Below, in pieces: positions 8,541 through 17,827 of a DNA stretch of 64,000 bases. The translations under genes and the position numbers were made by a program. The notes below the pieces were generated by a model. The model saw only the letters and a program-made list of their open reading frames with translations. It made no database searches and was not told where the DNA came from. Source of the DNA: Bacteroidota bacterium (GTDB lineage Bacteria > Bacteroidota > Bacteroidia > Chitinophagales > Chitinophagaceae); the NCBI GenBank assembly GCA_018267915.1, contig JAFDXN010000054.1, positions 1 through 64,000 of the forward strand, written 5' to 3'. Positions within the stretch are counted from its first letter, which is position 1; each line of letters opens with the position of its first letter.

Positions 8541-9368
8541 ATGTTCGTTAAAGAGGAAATACGGCAAAGCTTTTGGTTCAACCTGGTAGTGGTGTTGGTG
8601 GTCAGTACGGTTTTGTATATACTTTTTTTTATTAGTCTGGGTTGGATAACGGCGCATGGTAAGGAGCTAAAAATACCGAATGTGACCAATAAGGATATGA
8701 AAAGCGCTATCAAAACGCTGGAAGACATGAGCTTTGATGTGTATGTGGATTCGACCTACGACCCGAAGCTGCCTTCTTTTGTTGTGATGTCACAGATACC
8801 CGAAGTTGGCGCGGTAGTAAAAAGCGGTCGCACGGTTTTTATCACGGTGAACAAGAAAATGCCACCGCTAACGCCAATGCCCAATTTGATCAACCTCTCG
8901 TTCAGGATAGCCGAAATACAGTTGAAAAATAATAAGCTGGTGCTGGGCGATACTAGCTACCAACCGGATATAGCCCAAGGTGCGGTGCTGAAACAGCTCA
9001 TCAACGGGCAGGAGATAAGGCCCGGGCAGATGATACCGCAGGGCAGCCGGGTGAGCCTGGTGATCGGTGACGGGCTGAGCAACGTGCAACTGAATGTACC
9101 CGACGTGGTGGGAATGGCCTACCCGGAGGCTGTGGCGCTGCTGGCGGGCTCAGGACTGATCTATACGACTATCATATCAGGTGAAATAACTGATACTGCA
9201 ACAGCCGTGGTGTCTAACCAATCACCCAAGGCAATGAATGAGGCGGGGACAGCTAACCATATAAAGGAAGGTGATATTATTGATATAACAGTGAAGCAGG
9301 AAGCGACGCAGGAAGAACTTGACGACAACCGTGGTGGGAAACCCAGGAGTGATAATAATACCCCATAA
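8541..9368 (+). CDS. Single-pass membrane protein with three PASTA domains
   Basis: A 275-residue protein: a short cytosolic N-terminus, one membrane helix (about residues 13-36, VVVLVVSTVLYILFFISL), then three extracytoplasmic PASTA repeats (about 42-107, 112-178 and 184-253), each starting with a 'IPNV'/'MPNL'/'VPDV' strand and ending in a beta strand. The tail is charged and disordered. PASTA domains bind peptidoglycan stem peptides or muropeptides in kinases and PBPs. Here there is no kinase or transpeptidase domain, so the protein is a free-standing sensor or wall-binding anchor. It is followed 16 bp later by a T9SS cargo gene, suggesting an operon. Confidence 0.88.
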   Translation: MFVKEEIRQSFWFNLVVVLVVSTVLYILFFISLGWITAHGKELKIPNVTNKDMKSAIKTLEDMSFDVYVDSTYDPKLPSFVVMSQIPEVGAVVKSGRTVFITVNKKMPPLTPMPNLINLSFRIAEIQLKNNKLVLGDTSYQPDIAQGAVLKQLINGQEIRPGQMIPQGSRVSLVIGDGLSNVQLNVPDVVGMAYPEAVALLAGSGLIYTTIISGEITDTATAVVSNQSPKAMNEAGTANHIKEGDIIDITVKQEATQEELDDNRGGKPRSDNNTP

Positions 9369-9384
9369 TATTTTCTAAAACCTG

Positions 9385-11238
9385 ATGAAACGAATAATAT
9401 ACAGTTTGCTGACCATTGTGATCGCCGCGTTACCGGCTTTGGCAAAGGCACAAGAGCGCACTGCTCCTGTAAATTATAATCCTGTGCTGAAGGGTGGGTA
9501 TAAGCAAGGCACCGCGCAGCGAAAAGCGACCGCTTTGTCACTGCCTTTTTTTGACGATTTTACCGGATATAGTCCTTATCCCGATGCGAGCCGGTGGAGC
9601 GATCACGAGGTGTATGTGAACAACACCATGGGTGCGAGCCCGATCAGCAGGGGGGTGGCTACATTTGACGCACTTAATGCAAACGGAATACCTTATGACA
9701 CGATCAACAGCAATGATCTTGTAAACGCGGATAGCCTCACCTCTGTACCCATCGATCTGAGCACGTATGCTGCGGGCGACAGCGTGTACCTGAGTTTCTT
9801 TTACCAGCCGGGTGGCAACGGCTTTTATCCACGGACGCAAGACTCACTGATGCTATACCTGAAGAGGGACAATGGTGTGTGGGAGAAGGCCTGGGCTGCG
9901 CCGGGCAGCACTCCACGCCCTTTCAGGCAAGCGATGGTGGTAGTTGACAGCCCCCAGTACTTTCATGCCGATTTCCAGTTTCGCTTTGTCAACAAAGCGG
10001 CCATCAATACGAGTGACGATGTGTGGAATGTGGACTACGTGCGGATGAATGCTGGACGAAATATCAATGATACCGCAGTGAATGACGTGGCCTTCAGCAC
10101 CGACCCGCAGTTCATGCTTAATGACTACACGTCGATGCCCTACAGGCAGTTCGTCGCCAATGCGGCAGGTGAATTAGCCAGCCAGCAATACGACAGTGTG
10201 CATAACAGTTATGGTGTGCAACAATCGCTGAGCCTGCGCTATACGTCAACAGAGACAGGAAGCGGCACACCGCTCTTTAGCAGCCCGGTGACCAACAGCG
10301 TGGTGGCGGCGCACAGCACACAGATGGAAGCGTTCCCTACATTCACGCCTTCGTTTCCTTCGCCCGGGTATTATGATAGGGTAGTGTTCGAAAACAAGTT
10401 CTTTTTCGACCAGGTAAATGCGTCGGAGCCGCATGATAATGATACCATCGTGAAGGACCAGGTGTTTGATAACTACTTTGCGTATGATGATGGCACAGCT
10501 GAACTGAGTTATTACCTCAACCTGTTCCCGAGCCTGCCAGGTAAACTAGCCATTGAATATCACCTCAACCAGCCGGATACGCTGCAAGCAGTTGCAATCT
10601 ACTTCGGCAGGCAAGTGCCCATGGGTACAAACAAGCTTTTCACGCTTTCAATTTACAGCCAGTTGCAGGGCATCAATAATGCAACCAATGATGTGGAGCT
10701 ATATCACCAGGAACTGCTGCAGCCGGGTTACGGGCAGGTAAATGACTTCTGGGTATATCGATTGCAGACGCCCTTACCATTGCCCGCAGGTACCTTCTAC
10801 GTAGGTACCCTGCAACCGGCTTTCAGTGGTGCTGACAGTCTGTATTTCGGACTCGATGCGAACAGGATAGGCGGCAACCACGCTTATTATAATGTGCTTG
10901 GCACCTGGCAATCGTCACTCATCAGCGGTGCCATCATGATAAGACCATTGGTAGGACAGGCCGTATTTGGTACCAATACCGAGGATCTGCACCCATTGCC
11001 GGTTGCCGAAACATGGAATGCTTATCCGAACCCCGCTACAGACAAGGTGAATCTCTACTACACATCGCAAAAAGAGGTGCGCTACGAACTGAGCGATATA
11101 CAAGGCAGAACAGTAATGCAAGGCGTGGCCGGACCCAGCAGGTCGGTGGACCTGCGCAGCCTGGCGCCGGGCGTGTACATTATGCGACTATCCTTTGGAG
11201 GGGTAGCTGCGGCGCCACAGAAAATAATCAAACAATAA
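9385..11238 (+). CDS. T9SS type A sorting domain protein, 617 aa
   Basis: A large exported protein of unknown activity. Signal peptide MKRIIYSLLTIVIAALPALAKA, then about 500 residues of beta-rich sequence resembling jelly-roll segments (FFDDFTGYSPYPD near residue 55; repeated 'F.YDDG' style strands), and a C-terminal T9SS type A sorting domain of about 75 residues (AYPNPATDKVNLYY, then LAPGVYIMRL). No catalytic motif is recognised. It is encoded downstream of the PASTA gene and only 10 bp before a rhodanese gene, so transcription is probably shared. Confidence 0.87.
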   Translation: MKRIIYSLLTIVIAALPALAKAQERTAPVNYNPVLKGGYKQGTAQRKATALSLPFFDDFTGYSPYPDASRWSDHEVYVNNTMGASPISRGVATFDALNANGIPYDTINSNDLVNADSLTSVPIDLSTYAAGDSVYLSFFYQPGGNGFYPRTQDSLMLYLKRDNGVWEKAWAAPGSTPRPFRQAMVVVDSPQYFHADFQFRFVNKAAINTSDDVWNVDYVRMNAGRNINDTAVNDVAFSTDPQFMLNDYTSMPYRQFVANAAGELASQQYDSVHNSYGVQQSLSLRYTSTETGSGTPLFSSPVTNSVVAAHSTQMEAFPTFTPSFPSPGYYDRVVFENKFFFDQVNASEPHDNDTIVKDQVFDNYFAYDDGTAELSYYLNLFPSLPGKLAIEYHLNQPDTLQAVAIYFGRQVPMGTNKLFTLSIYSQLQGINNATNDVELYHQELLQPGYGQVNDFWVYRLQTPLPLPAGTFYVGTLQPAFSGADSLYFGLDANRIGGNHAYYNVLGTWQSSLISGAIMIRPLVGQAVFGTNTEDLHPLPVAETWNAYPNPATDKVNLYYTSQKEVRYELSDIQGRTVMQGVAGPSRSVDLRSLAPGVYIMRLSFGGVAAAPQKIIKQ

Positions 11239-11248
11239 AGTATAAAAG

Positions 11249-11560
11249 ATGCAGGAGATAAGCGTTGAAGAGCTGAAAAAAAGAATGGACGCCGGTGAGA
11301 GCCTTCACATAATAGATGTGAGAGAACCGGATGAATATGCGGCATTCAACATCGGTGGTATACTGGTGCCGCTGGGCAAGATAATGGGCATGCAACTGGA
11401 TGAACTCGAAGATTGGAAAGACGATGAATTGATCATTCATTGCCACGCCGGGAAACGTAGTATGCAGGCATGCATGATGCTGGAAACGGCGGGCTTTACT
11501 AACGTAAAGAACGTAACGGGCGGAATGGTAGCCTGGCAGGATATGATGAACAAAGGTTGA
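11249..11560 (+). CDS. Single-domain rhodanese-like sulfurtransferase
   Basis: A 103-residue stand-alone rhodanese domain. The active-site loop is HCHAGKRS with the persulfide-forming Cys, and the flanking IIDVREPDEY and GGMVAWQ motifs are the usual CH2A and C-terminal signatures. No signal peptide, so cytosolic. It begins 10 bp after the T9SS cargo gene and its end is 28 bp before the next start, so it probably sits in the same transcript. The sulfur donor and acceptor are not apparent from context. Confidence 0.93.
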   Translation: MQEISVEELKKRMDAGESLHIIDVREPDEYAAFNIGGILVPLGKIMGMQLDELEDWKDDELIIHCHAGKRSMQACMMLETAGFTNVKNVTGGMVAWQDMMNKG

Positions 11561-11588
11561 GAGAATTGATAAGCAGAAAAGAGAGCTA

Positions 11589-12152
11589 GTGCACGAGATA
11601 GAACCATATTACAACTGGCGTCACTTATACATAGCGGAGGAGGATGAAAATTCTCCGTTCTTCGGGCGTGAGTACAGCGAGTTTGAGTTTTCGAATACCG
11701 TTTACAACTACTATATACATCCCCAGTGGGATGAATTCGGGTCGCGAACCCTGTATTTGAAAATTCTTTTCGCAGATTATGATTTCAACTATGCTATCAT
11801 CGAGATGATAGGTGAGTGGAATGACGCCGTGGAAAATGACATCATGCAGTTGAAGCGGTCGATCGTTGACGAGATGATCCCCAAAGGCATCTATAAGTTT
11901 ATCCTTGTTGCGGAAAACGTTTTGAATTTTCACAGCAGCGATACTGATTACTATGAAGAGTGGTACGAAGACATAAAGGACGAGGGAGGCTGGATAGCGG
12001 CGATCAACATGCCTGAGCAGACCCAATACGACTTTAAGCGCTCTCACATCGACAGGTATATTAAATTGTTTGATGTGCCCGACTGGCGCACCTATCAGCC
12101 GCATATATTCTTCCAGGTGGTGGATAATAAGATGATGAAACTGCTGGATTAA
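11589..12152 (+). CDS. Conserved Bacteroidota hypothetical protein
   Basis: A 187-residue soluble acidic protein without a signal peptide, starting at GTG (11589) with HEIEPYYNWRHLY. The body is rich in aromatic and acidic residues (YYIHPQWDEFGS, then IGEWNDAVENDI). From general knowledge this pattern belongs to a widespread uncharacterised Bacteroidota family. The frame is open about 39 nt further upstream, into the rhodanese gene, with no standard start, so GTG is accepted. No function can be proposed. Confidence 0.75.
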   Translation: MHEIEPYYNWRHLYIAEEDENSPFFGREYSEFEFSNTVYNYYIHPQWDEFGSRTLYLKILFADYDFNYAIIEMIGEWNDAVENDIMQLKRSIVDEMIPKGIYKFILVAENVLNFHSSDTDYYEEWYEDIKDEGGWIAAINMPEQTQYDFKRSHIDRYIKLFDVPDWRTYQPHIFFQVVDNKMMKLLD

Positions 12153-12251
12153 AGGGAGAACTGATTAGTTCTTAATTAATTATATATTTCGTGTAGCGTC
12201 CTAATTTTTACATTAAATAAGTAAAGTATCGTCTTTTAGTTTTTCGCGTGC

Positions 12252-12259
12252 TATCTTTG
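12252..12259 (+). promoter_or_regulatory. Bacteroidota -7 element upstream of sdhC
   Basis: TAtcTTTG followed by cgggg, 50 bp before the sdhC ATG, in an AT-rich gap of 156 bp. It is the natural candidate promoter for the sdhCAB operon. No good -33 TTG is seen. Confidence 0.45.
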
Positions 12260-12308
12260 CGGGGATTTTTAAGAAATCTCATCTCTTTTTTTAATACCGC
12301 CGGTACGT

Positions 12309-12977
12309 ATGAATTGGAAATCCGCTTTCAGTACATCTATTGGTAAGAAACTTCAAATGAGCCTTACCGGCTTGTTTCTTATCTTATTCCTGTTAGTACA
12401 TTGCTACATTAACGCGCAAATATTTTACAATGATGGCGGCGAGCGCTTTAGGGCAGCCGCCCATTTTATGGGTACGAACTTCGTTATCCGTACCGTCGAG
12501 ATAGGATTGTTTGCATTCCTGATCCTGCACATTGTGCAGGGGTTACTGCTGTGGGCCAGGAACAGGGCGCGCCGCAGCACGAGGTATGCTGTGAGCGCGG
12601 GTAGTAAAACGAGCAGTTGGTACAGCCGTTCAATGGCTTTGCTCGGTACATTAGTACTGTTGTTCCTTTTAGTACACCTTTCTAAATTCTGGGGTCCCAA
12701 CCGTCTTTCGCAGACAATGGGTAATGGTGAACTAGACCTTTACACCATGATGCGTGATGAATTCCAGGTGACCTGGATCGTGATCGTGTATATATGCGGA
12801 TGCATAGCGCTTGGCTGGCACCTGGTGCATGGCTTCTATAGCTCATTCCAGACGCTGGGTCTGGGCACGCACAGGTATAAGGGAATGATAAAAGGTATCG
12901 GTGTTGCATTTTCCATCATTGTGCCCTTGATCTTTGCGTTGATGCCTATTGCCTTCTATACAGGGTGGATATCCTAA
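12309..12977 (+). CDS. sdhC: Succinate dehydrogenase cytochrome b subunit
   Basis: The membrane anchor of succinate:quinone oxidoreductase, a 222-residue five-helix protein of the diheme b558 type (type B enzymes, like Bacillus SdhC and Wolinella FrdC). It transfers electrons from the iron-sulfur subunit to menaquinone. Histidines suited to heme ligation occur inside or at the edges of helices: LLVHCY, LILHIVQG, LLVHLSKF and LGWHLVHG. It is the first gene of a three-gene operon, 39 bp before sdhA. The presence of mqnA in the window agrees with a menaquinone partner. Confidence 0.95.
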   Translation: MNWKSAFSTSIGKKLQMSLTGLFLILFLLVHCYINAQIFYNDGGERFRAAAHFMGTNFVIRTVEIGLFAFLILHIVQGLLLWARNRARRSTRYAVSAGSKTSSWYSRSMALLGTLVLLFLLVHLSKFWGPNRLSQTMGNGELDLYTMMRDEFQVTWIVIVYICGCIALGWHLVHGFYSSFQTLGLGTHRYKGMIKGIGVAFSIIVPLIFALMPIAFYTGWIS

Positions 12978-13016
12978 CGCTGAAAAAAATAAAATAACAA
13001 TTTCGATCTTTTCGAT

Positions 13017-14993
13017 ATGACACTTAATTCAAAAATCCCTGCCGGTCCATTAGACAAAAAATGGGAAAGCTACAAATCGACATGCAAGCTGGTGAACCCG
13101 GCCAACAAAAGGCATCTTGATATCATTGTGGTTGGAACAGGTCTGGCAGGGGCGTCGGCCGCGGCATCGTTGGGTGAACTGGGATATAAAGTGAAAACCT
13201 TTTGTTTCCAGGACAGTCCGCGCAGGGCGCACTCGATAGCGGCACAGGGCGGTATCAACGCTGCAAAGAATTATCAAAACGACGGCGACAGTACTTACCG
13301 GCTGTTTTATGATACGATAAAAGGTGGTGACTATCGCTCGAGAGAAGGTAATGTGCATCGCCTTGCCGAAGTGAGTGCCAACATCATAGACCAATGCGTG
13401 GCGCAAGGTGTGCCTTTTGCACGTGAATATGGTGGATTGCTGAGCAACCGTTCGTTCGGTGGTACACAGGTACAGCGTACATTCTATGCTGCCGGTCAAA
13501 CAGGGCAACAGCTATTGATAGGCGCTTACCAGGCCCTTGAGAGGCAGGTTGCCCTCGGTAATGTGACCCAATACAGCCGCCACGAAATGCTGGAACTGGT
13601 GATCATAGATGGAAAGGCGCGCGGCATCATTGCCCGTAACCTCGTTACCGGTGAGCTGGAGCGTTTCTTTGCCCATGCAGTGTTGCTGTGCAGCGGTGGT
13701 TATGGAAACGTGTTTTATCTATCAACAAATGCCATGGGCAGTAATGTGACTGCTGCATGGAAGGCACATAAGAAGGGTGCTTATTTCGGCAATCCTTGCT
13801 TTACGCAAATACATCCTACCTGCATACCGGTGAGTGGGGACCACCAGTCGAAACTGACGCTCATGTCGGAATCGCTGCGTAACGACGGACGTATATGGGT
13901 GCCGAAGAAACAGGGCGACAGCCGCAAGCCAAATGAGATACCTGAAGACGAAAGGGACTACTACCTGGAAAGAAGATATCCTGCGTTTGGCAACCTGGTG
14001 CCGCGCGACGTGGCCAGCCGTGCCGCCAAGGAGCGCTGTGACGCCGGTTATGGAGTGGGGGCGAGCAAGCAAGCCGTGTATCTCGACTATGCATCGGCCA
14101 TAGAGCGCTATGGTAAAGTTGAGGCGAACAAGCAAGGCTTATCAAACGCTGATGCCAGGACTATACGTGAACTGGGCGAGGGCGTTGTGAAAGAGAAGTA
14201 TGGTAACCTGTTCGAAATGTATGAAAAGATAACAGGTGAAAACCCGTATAAAGTGCCTATGCGTATCTACCCGGCCGTGCACTACACGATGGGAGGCCTG
14301 TGGGTGGATTACGAGCTGCAAACTACCGTGCCGGGCTTGTATGCACTGGGTGAGGCGAACTTCAGCGACCATGGTGCTAACAGGTTGGGTGCATCGGCAC
14401 TGATGCAGGGTCTGGCTGATGGCTATTTTGTGATACCATATACACTGGGTAATAACCTTGCTGACGATATACGTACTAAGGCTATACCAACGAATCACCC
14501 GGCATTTGAAGCTGCGGAGAAAGAGGTGAGCGACAGGATCAATCGCCTGATGAATATCAAGGGTAAGGAGAGTGTCGAAAGCTTCCATAAACGCCTGGGC
14601 AAGATCATGTGGGACAAATGCGGCATGGCGCGCAATGCGCAAGGCCTGAAGGAAGCTGTAGAAGAGATAAAGGCGCTACGGAAGGAGTTCTGGAGCAATG
14701 TGTATATACCAGGTGAAGTAAAAGAATTTAACCCTGAACTCGATAAAGCAGGCCGGGTGGCCGACTTCCTGGAATTGGGTGAGCTGATGTGCCTGGATGC
14801 GCTGAACCGTAATGAAAGCTGCGGCGGCCACTTCCGCGAGGAGTACCAGACAGAAGATGGCGAAGCCATGAGACAGGATGATAAGTATATGTATGTAGCT
14901 GCATGGGAATATAAAGGCGACAGCCAGTTCGAAATGCACAGGGAAGACCTTAACTATGAGGTTGTACATCCGAGTCAACGTAGTTATAAGTAA
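13017..14993 (+). CDS. sdhA: Succinate dehydrogenase/fumarate reductase flavoprotein subunit
   Basis: Catalytic subunit that oxidises succinate to fumarate (or the reverse), 658 residues. The FAD dinucleotide fold is [12 protein letters not shown] (about 38-49) and the covalent FAD ligand is His72 in [11 protein letters not shown]. Substrate-binding and proton-transfer residues lie in TQIHPTCIP, the RDVASRA arginine and the [10 protein letters not shown] histidine. The length and the C-terminal extension match the Bacteroidota/epsilon-proteobacterial type B enzymes. It is preceded by the cytochrome b gene and followed 21 bp later by the iron-sulfur subunit. Confidence 0.98.
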   Translation: MTLNSKIPAGPLDKKWESYKSTCKLVNPANKRHLDIIVVGTGLAGASAAASLGELGYKVKTFCFQDSPRRAHSIAAQGGINAAKNYQNDGDSTYRLFYDTIKGGDYRSREGNVHRLAEVSANIIDQCVAQGVPFAREYGGLLSNRSFGGTQVQRTFYAAGQTGQQLLIGAYQALERQVALGNVTQYSRHEMLELVIIDGKARGIIARNLVTGELERFFAHAVLLCSGGYGNVFYLSTNAMGSNVTAAWKAHKKGAYFGNPCFTQIHPTCIPVSGDHQSKLTLMSESLRNDGRIWVPKKQGDSRKPNEIPEDERDYYLERRYPAFGNLVPRDVASRAAKERCDAGYGVGASKQAVYLDYASAIERYGKVEANKQGLSNADARTIRELGEGVVKEKYGNLFEMYEKITGENPYKVPMRIYPAVHYTMGGLWVDYELQTTVPGLYALGEANFSDHGANRLGASALMQGLADGYFVIPYTLGNNLADDIRTKAIPTNHPAFEAAEKEVSDRINRLMNIKGKESVESFHKRLGKIMWDKCGMARNAQGLKEAVEEIKALRKEFWSNVYIPGEVKEFNPELDKAGRVADFLELGELMCLDALNRNESCGGHFREEYQTEDGEAMRQDDKYMYVAAWEYKGDSQFEMHREDLNYEVVHPSQRSYK

Positions 14994-15014
14994 TTAGAAA
15001 AAAAGATTTCCATT

Positions 15015-15791
15015 ATGGAGCATTACCATATGAATCTAACGCTGAAAGTTTGGCGTCAGAAAAACAAAAATGAAAGGGGCCGTTTCGAGACATTCCAGGT
15101 AAAGAACATTTCTTCTGAAATGTCGTTCCTTGAGATGTTTGACGTATTAAATGAGCAACTGGTGGCTGAGCAGAAAGAGCCGATCGCATTCGACCACGAT
15201 TGCCGTGAGGGCATCTGCGGCATGTGCAGTATGTACATCAACGGTCGTGCACACGGCCCATGGCACCACACTACCACCTGCCAACTGCATATGCGCGAGT
15301 ACAAAGACGGTGATACCATAGTTGTAGAACCTTGGCGTGCTAACTCATTCCCCGTTATTAAAGACCTGGTTGTAGACCGTAGTTCGTTTGATCGTATCAT
15401 ACAGGCTGGTGGCTATGTATCGGTAAATACGGGTAATGCGGTCGACGCGAATGCGTTACCCATCGAAAAGCAAAAGGCCGATGAGTCCTTTGCGGCAGCA
15501 GCCTGTATCGGTTGCGGCGCATGCGTGGCGGCTTGCCCTAATGCATCGGCTATGCTGTTTGTGTCGGCAAAGGTATCTCACCTGGCATTGCTACCACAGG
15601 GGGATCCGGAAAGGAAGACACGTGCGGTAAATATGATACAGCAGATGGACAAAGAAGGCTTCGGCAGCTGTACGAATATCGGCGCCTGCGAAGCTGAATG
15701 TCCAAAAGGAATATCCCTTGAGAACATTGCCCGCCTGAACCGTGAATATATAGGTGCTGTGTTTTCGGGTAGTGGTGAAGGCAACGCATAA
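15015..15791 (+). CDS. sdhB: Succinate dehydrogenase iron-sulfur subunit
   Basis: Carries electrons from FAD to the membrane cytochrome through [2Fe-2S], [4Fe-4S] and [3Fe-4S] centres. The 258-residue protein has the plant-type cluster ligands Cys63, Cys68, Cys71 and Cys89 (CREGICGMC), then [12 protein letters not shown] with Cys164, 167, 170 and 174, then Cys219, Cys225 and Cys229 ([12 protein letters not shown]). It is the third and last gene of the operon, closed by the hairpin terminator at 15816-15846. Confidence 0.97.
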   Translation: MEHYHMNLTLKVWRQKNKNERGRFETFQVKNISSEMSFLEMFDVLNEQLVAEQKEPIAFDHDCREGICGMCSMYINGRAHGPWHHTTTCQLHMREYKDGDTIVVEPWRANSFPVIKDLVVDRSSFDRIIQAGGYVSVNTGNAVDANALPIEKQKADESFAAAACIGCGACVAACPNASAMLFVSAKVSHLALLPQGDPERKTRAVNMIQQMDKEGFGSCTNIGACEAECPKGISLENIARLNREYIGAVFSGSGEGNA

Positions 15792-15815
15792 CGAGATCAA
15801 TGGAACTAACATAGA

Positions 15816-15846
15816 GGGCTGTCGTTAAATACGACAGCCTTTTCTT
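15816..15846 (+). terminator. Rho-independent terminator after sdhB
   Basis: A 9-bp perfect stem (ggctgtcgt / acgacagcc) with loop taaat, followed by a run of T with one C. It lies 25 bp after the sdhB stop. Confidence 0.85.
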
Positions 15847-15857
15847 ATTTTGTATGC

Positions 15858-17018
15858 ATGTTCAGGAAACTACAATTATTACTTACATTTTTGCTCGCGT
15901 TTGCCACAGCGAAGGCGCAAAGCGATAGCAGCCATATACGGATGAGCCTGCTCACCTGCGGTGTTGGCGATGAATTGTATTCGTCATTCGGTCATACAGG
16001 GGTGAGGATCATTGATAGTGCGCAAGGAACGGACATCGTGTACAACTATGGCACTTTCAACTTTGGCGATCCTGATTTCTATTCCAAGTTTGTGAGAGGT
16101 AAACTGCTCTACTATGTCTCCACCGACGCATTCCCGGCATTTATGGAAGAGTACGTTTATGAGCATAGGAAGGTGGAAGAACAGGAGTTGCTCATAGACG
16201 GTGATAAAAAGCGAATGATCAAGACCTTTCTGGAATGGAACCTGTTGCCGGCAAACCGCGACTACAAATATGACTTTTTATTTGACAACTGTGCTACGCG
16301 TATCAGGGATATCGGACCGAGGGTGTTTGGCGCCGGTTTTAAATGGGGACAAACCTTACCGGCTGATTCGAAGCTTACCTTCCGTAACATCATAGATAGA
16401 TACCTGGCGCAAAAGGACTGGGAACGCTTTGGTATTGACATAGTGTTGGGCAGCAGGATCGATAAAGTGATGACCAACGGGCAGGTGATGTTCCTTCCTG
16501 ACTACCTCAGGGATGGGATGGCTGGGGCGACCATCGATGGGCGGAAAATTGCCGGTGAAACGCAGGTTATACTGCAACAGGGCCGTGAAACGAAGAAGGA
16601 CGGAATAGACCAGCCTCTGATCGTCACTATCATCATTGCCGTGCTGACCATACTCGGGTTAACGGTAGAGCGTCTTAAATGGCTTGGCCGCATCATGAGT
16701 TTTACGCTGCTTTTGGTTACAGGCTTGTTGGGCTGCTTTCTTCTCTTCATGTGGCTGGGTACCGATCACCAGGCGTGCCAGAACAACCTGAATGTTCTTT
16801 GGGCCTTGCCAACGAATATCATTGTTGCGTTTTCGCGGAAAAAAAGCCGGAGCCGCTATGCAATAGTTGCCATCATTTTGCTCATTGTGAGTTTGTTGCT
16901 GCACTTATTCAGGATCCAGGCACTGCCCTTGCTGGAACTGATGCCGCTGTTGCTTGCGCTACTGTTTGTCTATGGCATGATTTTGAGGCGGAAAGGTCCA
17001 AACGTGAGCAGGGCATGA
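15858..17018 (+). CDS. DUF4105 (Lnb N-terminal periplasmic domain) membrane protein
   Basis: A 386-residue protein with a signal peptide (MFRKLQLLLTFLLAFATAKAQ), a periplasmic DUF4105 domain (about 25-235) and several C-terminal membrane helices (about 250-375). The domain motifs are SSFGHTGVRI and FDNCATRIRD; the His and Cys in these are the conserved pair of the domain, which is distantly papain-like. Its substrate is unknown. The stop overlaps the start of the downstream hydrolase gene (ATGA), so the two are translationally coupled. Confidence 0.87.
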   Translation: MFRKLQLLLTFLLAFATAKAQSDSSHIRMSLLTCGVGDELYSSFGHTGVRIIDSAQGTDIVYNYGTFNFGDPDFYSKFVRGKLLYYVSTDAFPAFMEEYVYEHRKVEEQELLIDGDKKRMIKTFLEWNLLPANRDYKYDFLFDNCATRIRDIGPRVFGAGFKWGQTLPADSKLTFRNIIDRYLAQKDWERFGIDIVLGSRIDKVMTNGQVMFLPDYLRDGMAGATIDGRKIAGETQVILQQGRETKKDGIDQPLIVTIIIAVLTILGLTVERLKWLGRIMSFTLLLVTGLLGCFLLFMWLGTDHQACQNNLNVLWALPTNIIVAFSRKKSRSRYAIVAIILLIVSLLLHLFRIQALPLLELMPLLLALLFVYGMILRRKGPNVSRA

Positions 17019-17815
17019 CGAAGTATAGTGCAAAATCCTCTAAGCTGTTTTACAGGAAGTTTGGTAGCGGTCCTGCAATTGTATTGTTGCACGGTTTCCC
17101 CGAAAGTGGCATACTGTGGCAACAGGTGTGGCCTGACCTGGCTGAGCGGTTCACCGTTTTGGTGCCGGACCTTCCCGGTAGTGGCCAAAGCAGCCGTGGT
17201 ACGGAAAAGATAACGATGGAAAGTATGGCGGATGCCGTGGATGGCATGCTGGAAGCTGAAAGTCTTAATGGCGCAGTGTTTGCCGGTCATTCAATGGGCG
17301 GTTATGTGTCGCTAGCCTTTGCCGCTAAATACGGGCGAAAAGTGAAGGGCTTGTCGATGGTGCATTCTACAGCCTTTGCGGACGATGAAGAAAAGAAAAA
17401 TAACAGGAGAAAGGTAATTGAACTCATACGAAAAGGTGGCCGGGAAGCGTTTATAAGACAGATGATACCCGCGCTATTCTCGCCCTCCACCAAAGAAACC
17501 AGGCCGGGTATCATTGAAAAGCAGGTAGAAAGTGGTCTGCAACTGGAAGCGGACAGCCAGGTAGCCTACTATGAGGCAATGATAGAAAGGCCCGAGCGGA
17601 CCGATATGTTAACAGGGGGCCGTTTTCCGGTGCAATGGATCATAGGTAAGGATGATACCGTAGTACCTTTTACAAAGGGATTACAGCAATGTACTCTCAC
17701 CTCCATTAACTTTGTATCTGTCTATAATATGTGTGGGCACATGAGTATGCTGGAAAACAATAAAGAACTTGTGAAAAACCTGGCAGACTTTGCCTCATAC
17801 TGCTTAAGAAGATGA
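17015..17815 (+). CDS. Alpha/beta hydrolase
   Basis: A 266-residue cytosolic alpha/beta hydrolase. The oxyanion-side motif LLHGFPESGILW (about 24-35), nucleophile Ser93 in GHSMGGY, the acidic GKDDTVVP and the terminal His in NMCGHMSMLE complete the triad. It lacks a signal peptide. The ATG at 17015 overlaps the stop of the DUF4105 gene by 4 nt; the reading frame is open far upstream but that part overlaps the previous gene and is not real. The substrate is unknown; the closest general class is the haloperoxidase/epoxide-hydrolase-like esterases. Confidence 0.92.
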   Translation: MTKYSAKSSKLFYRKFGSGPAIVLLHGFPESGILWQQVWPDLAERFTVLVPDLPGSGQSSRGTEKITMESMADAVDGMLEAESLNGAVFAGHSMGGYVSLAFAAKYGRKVKGLSMVHSTAFADDEEKKNNRRKVIELIRKGGREAFIRQMIPALFSPSTKETRPGIIEKQVESGLQLEADSQVAYYEAMIERPERTDMLTGGRFPVQWIIGKDDTVVPFTKGLQQCTLTSINFVSVYNMCGHMSMLENNKELVKNLADFASYCLRR

Positions 17816-17827
17816 AAATGTTGTTGC

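Noticed and set aside
16679..17014. Long N-terminal extension of the alpha/beta hydrolase
   Set aside because: It overlaps the DUF4105 gene in another frame; homology begins at the ATG at 17015.
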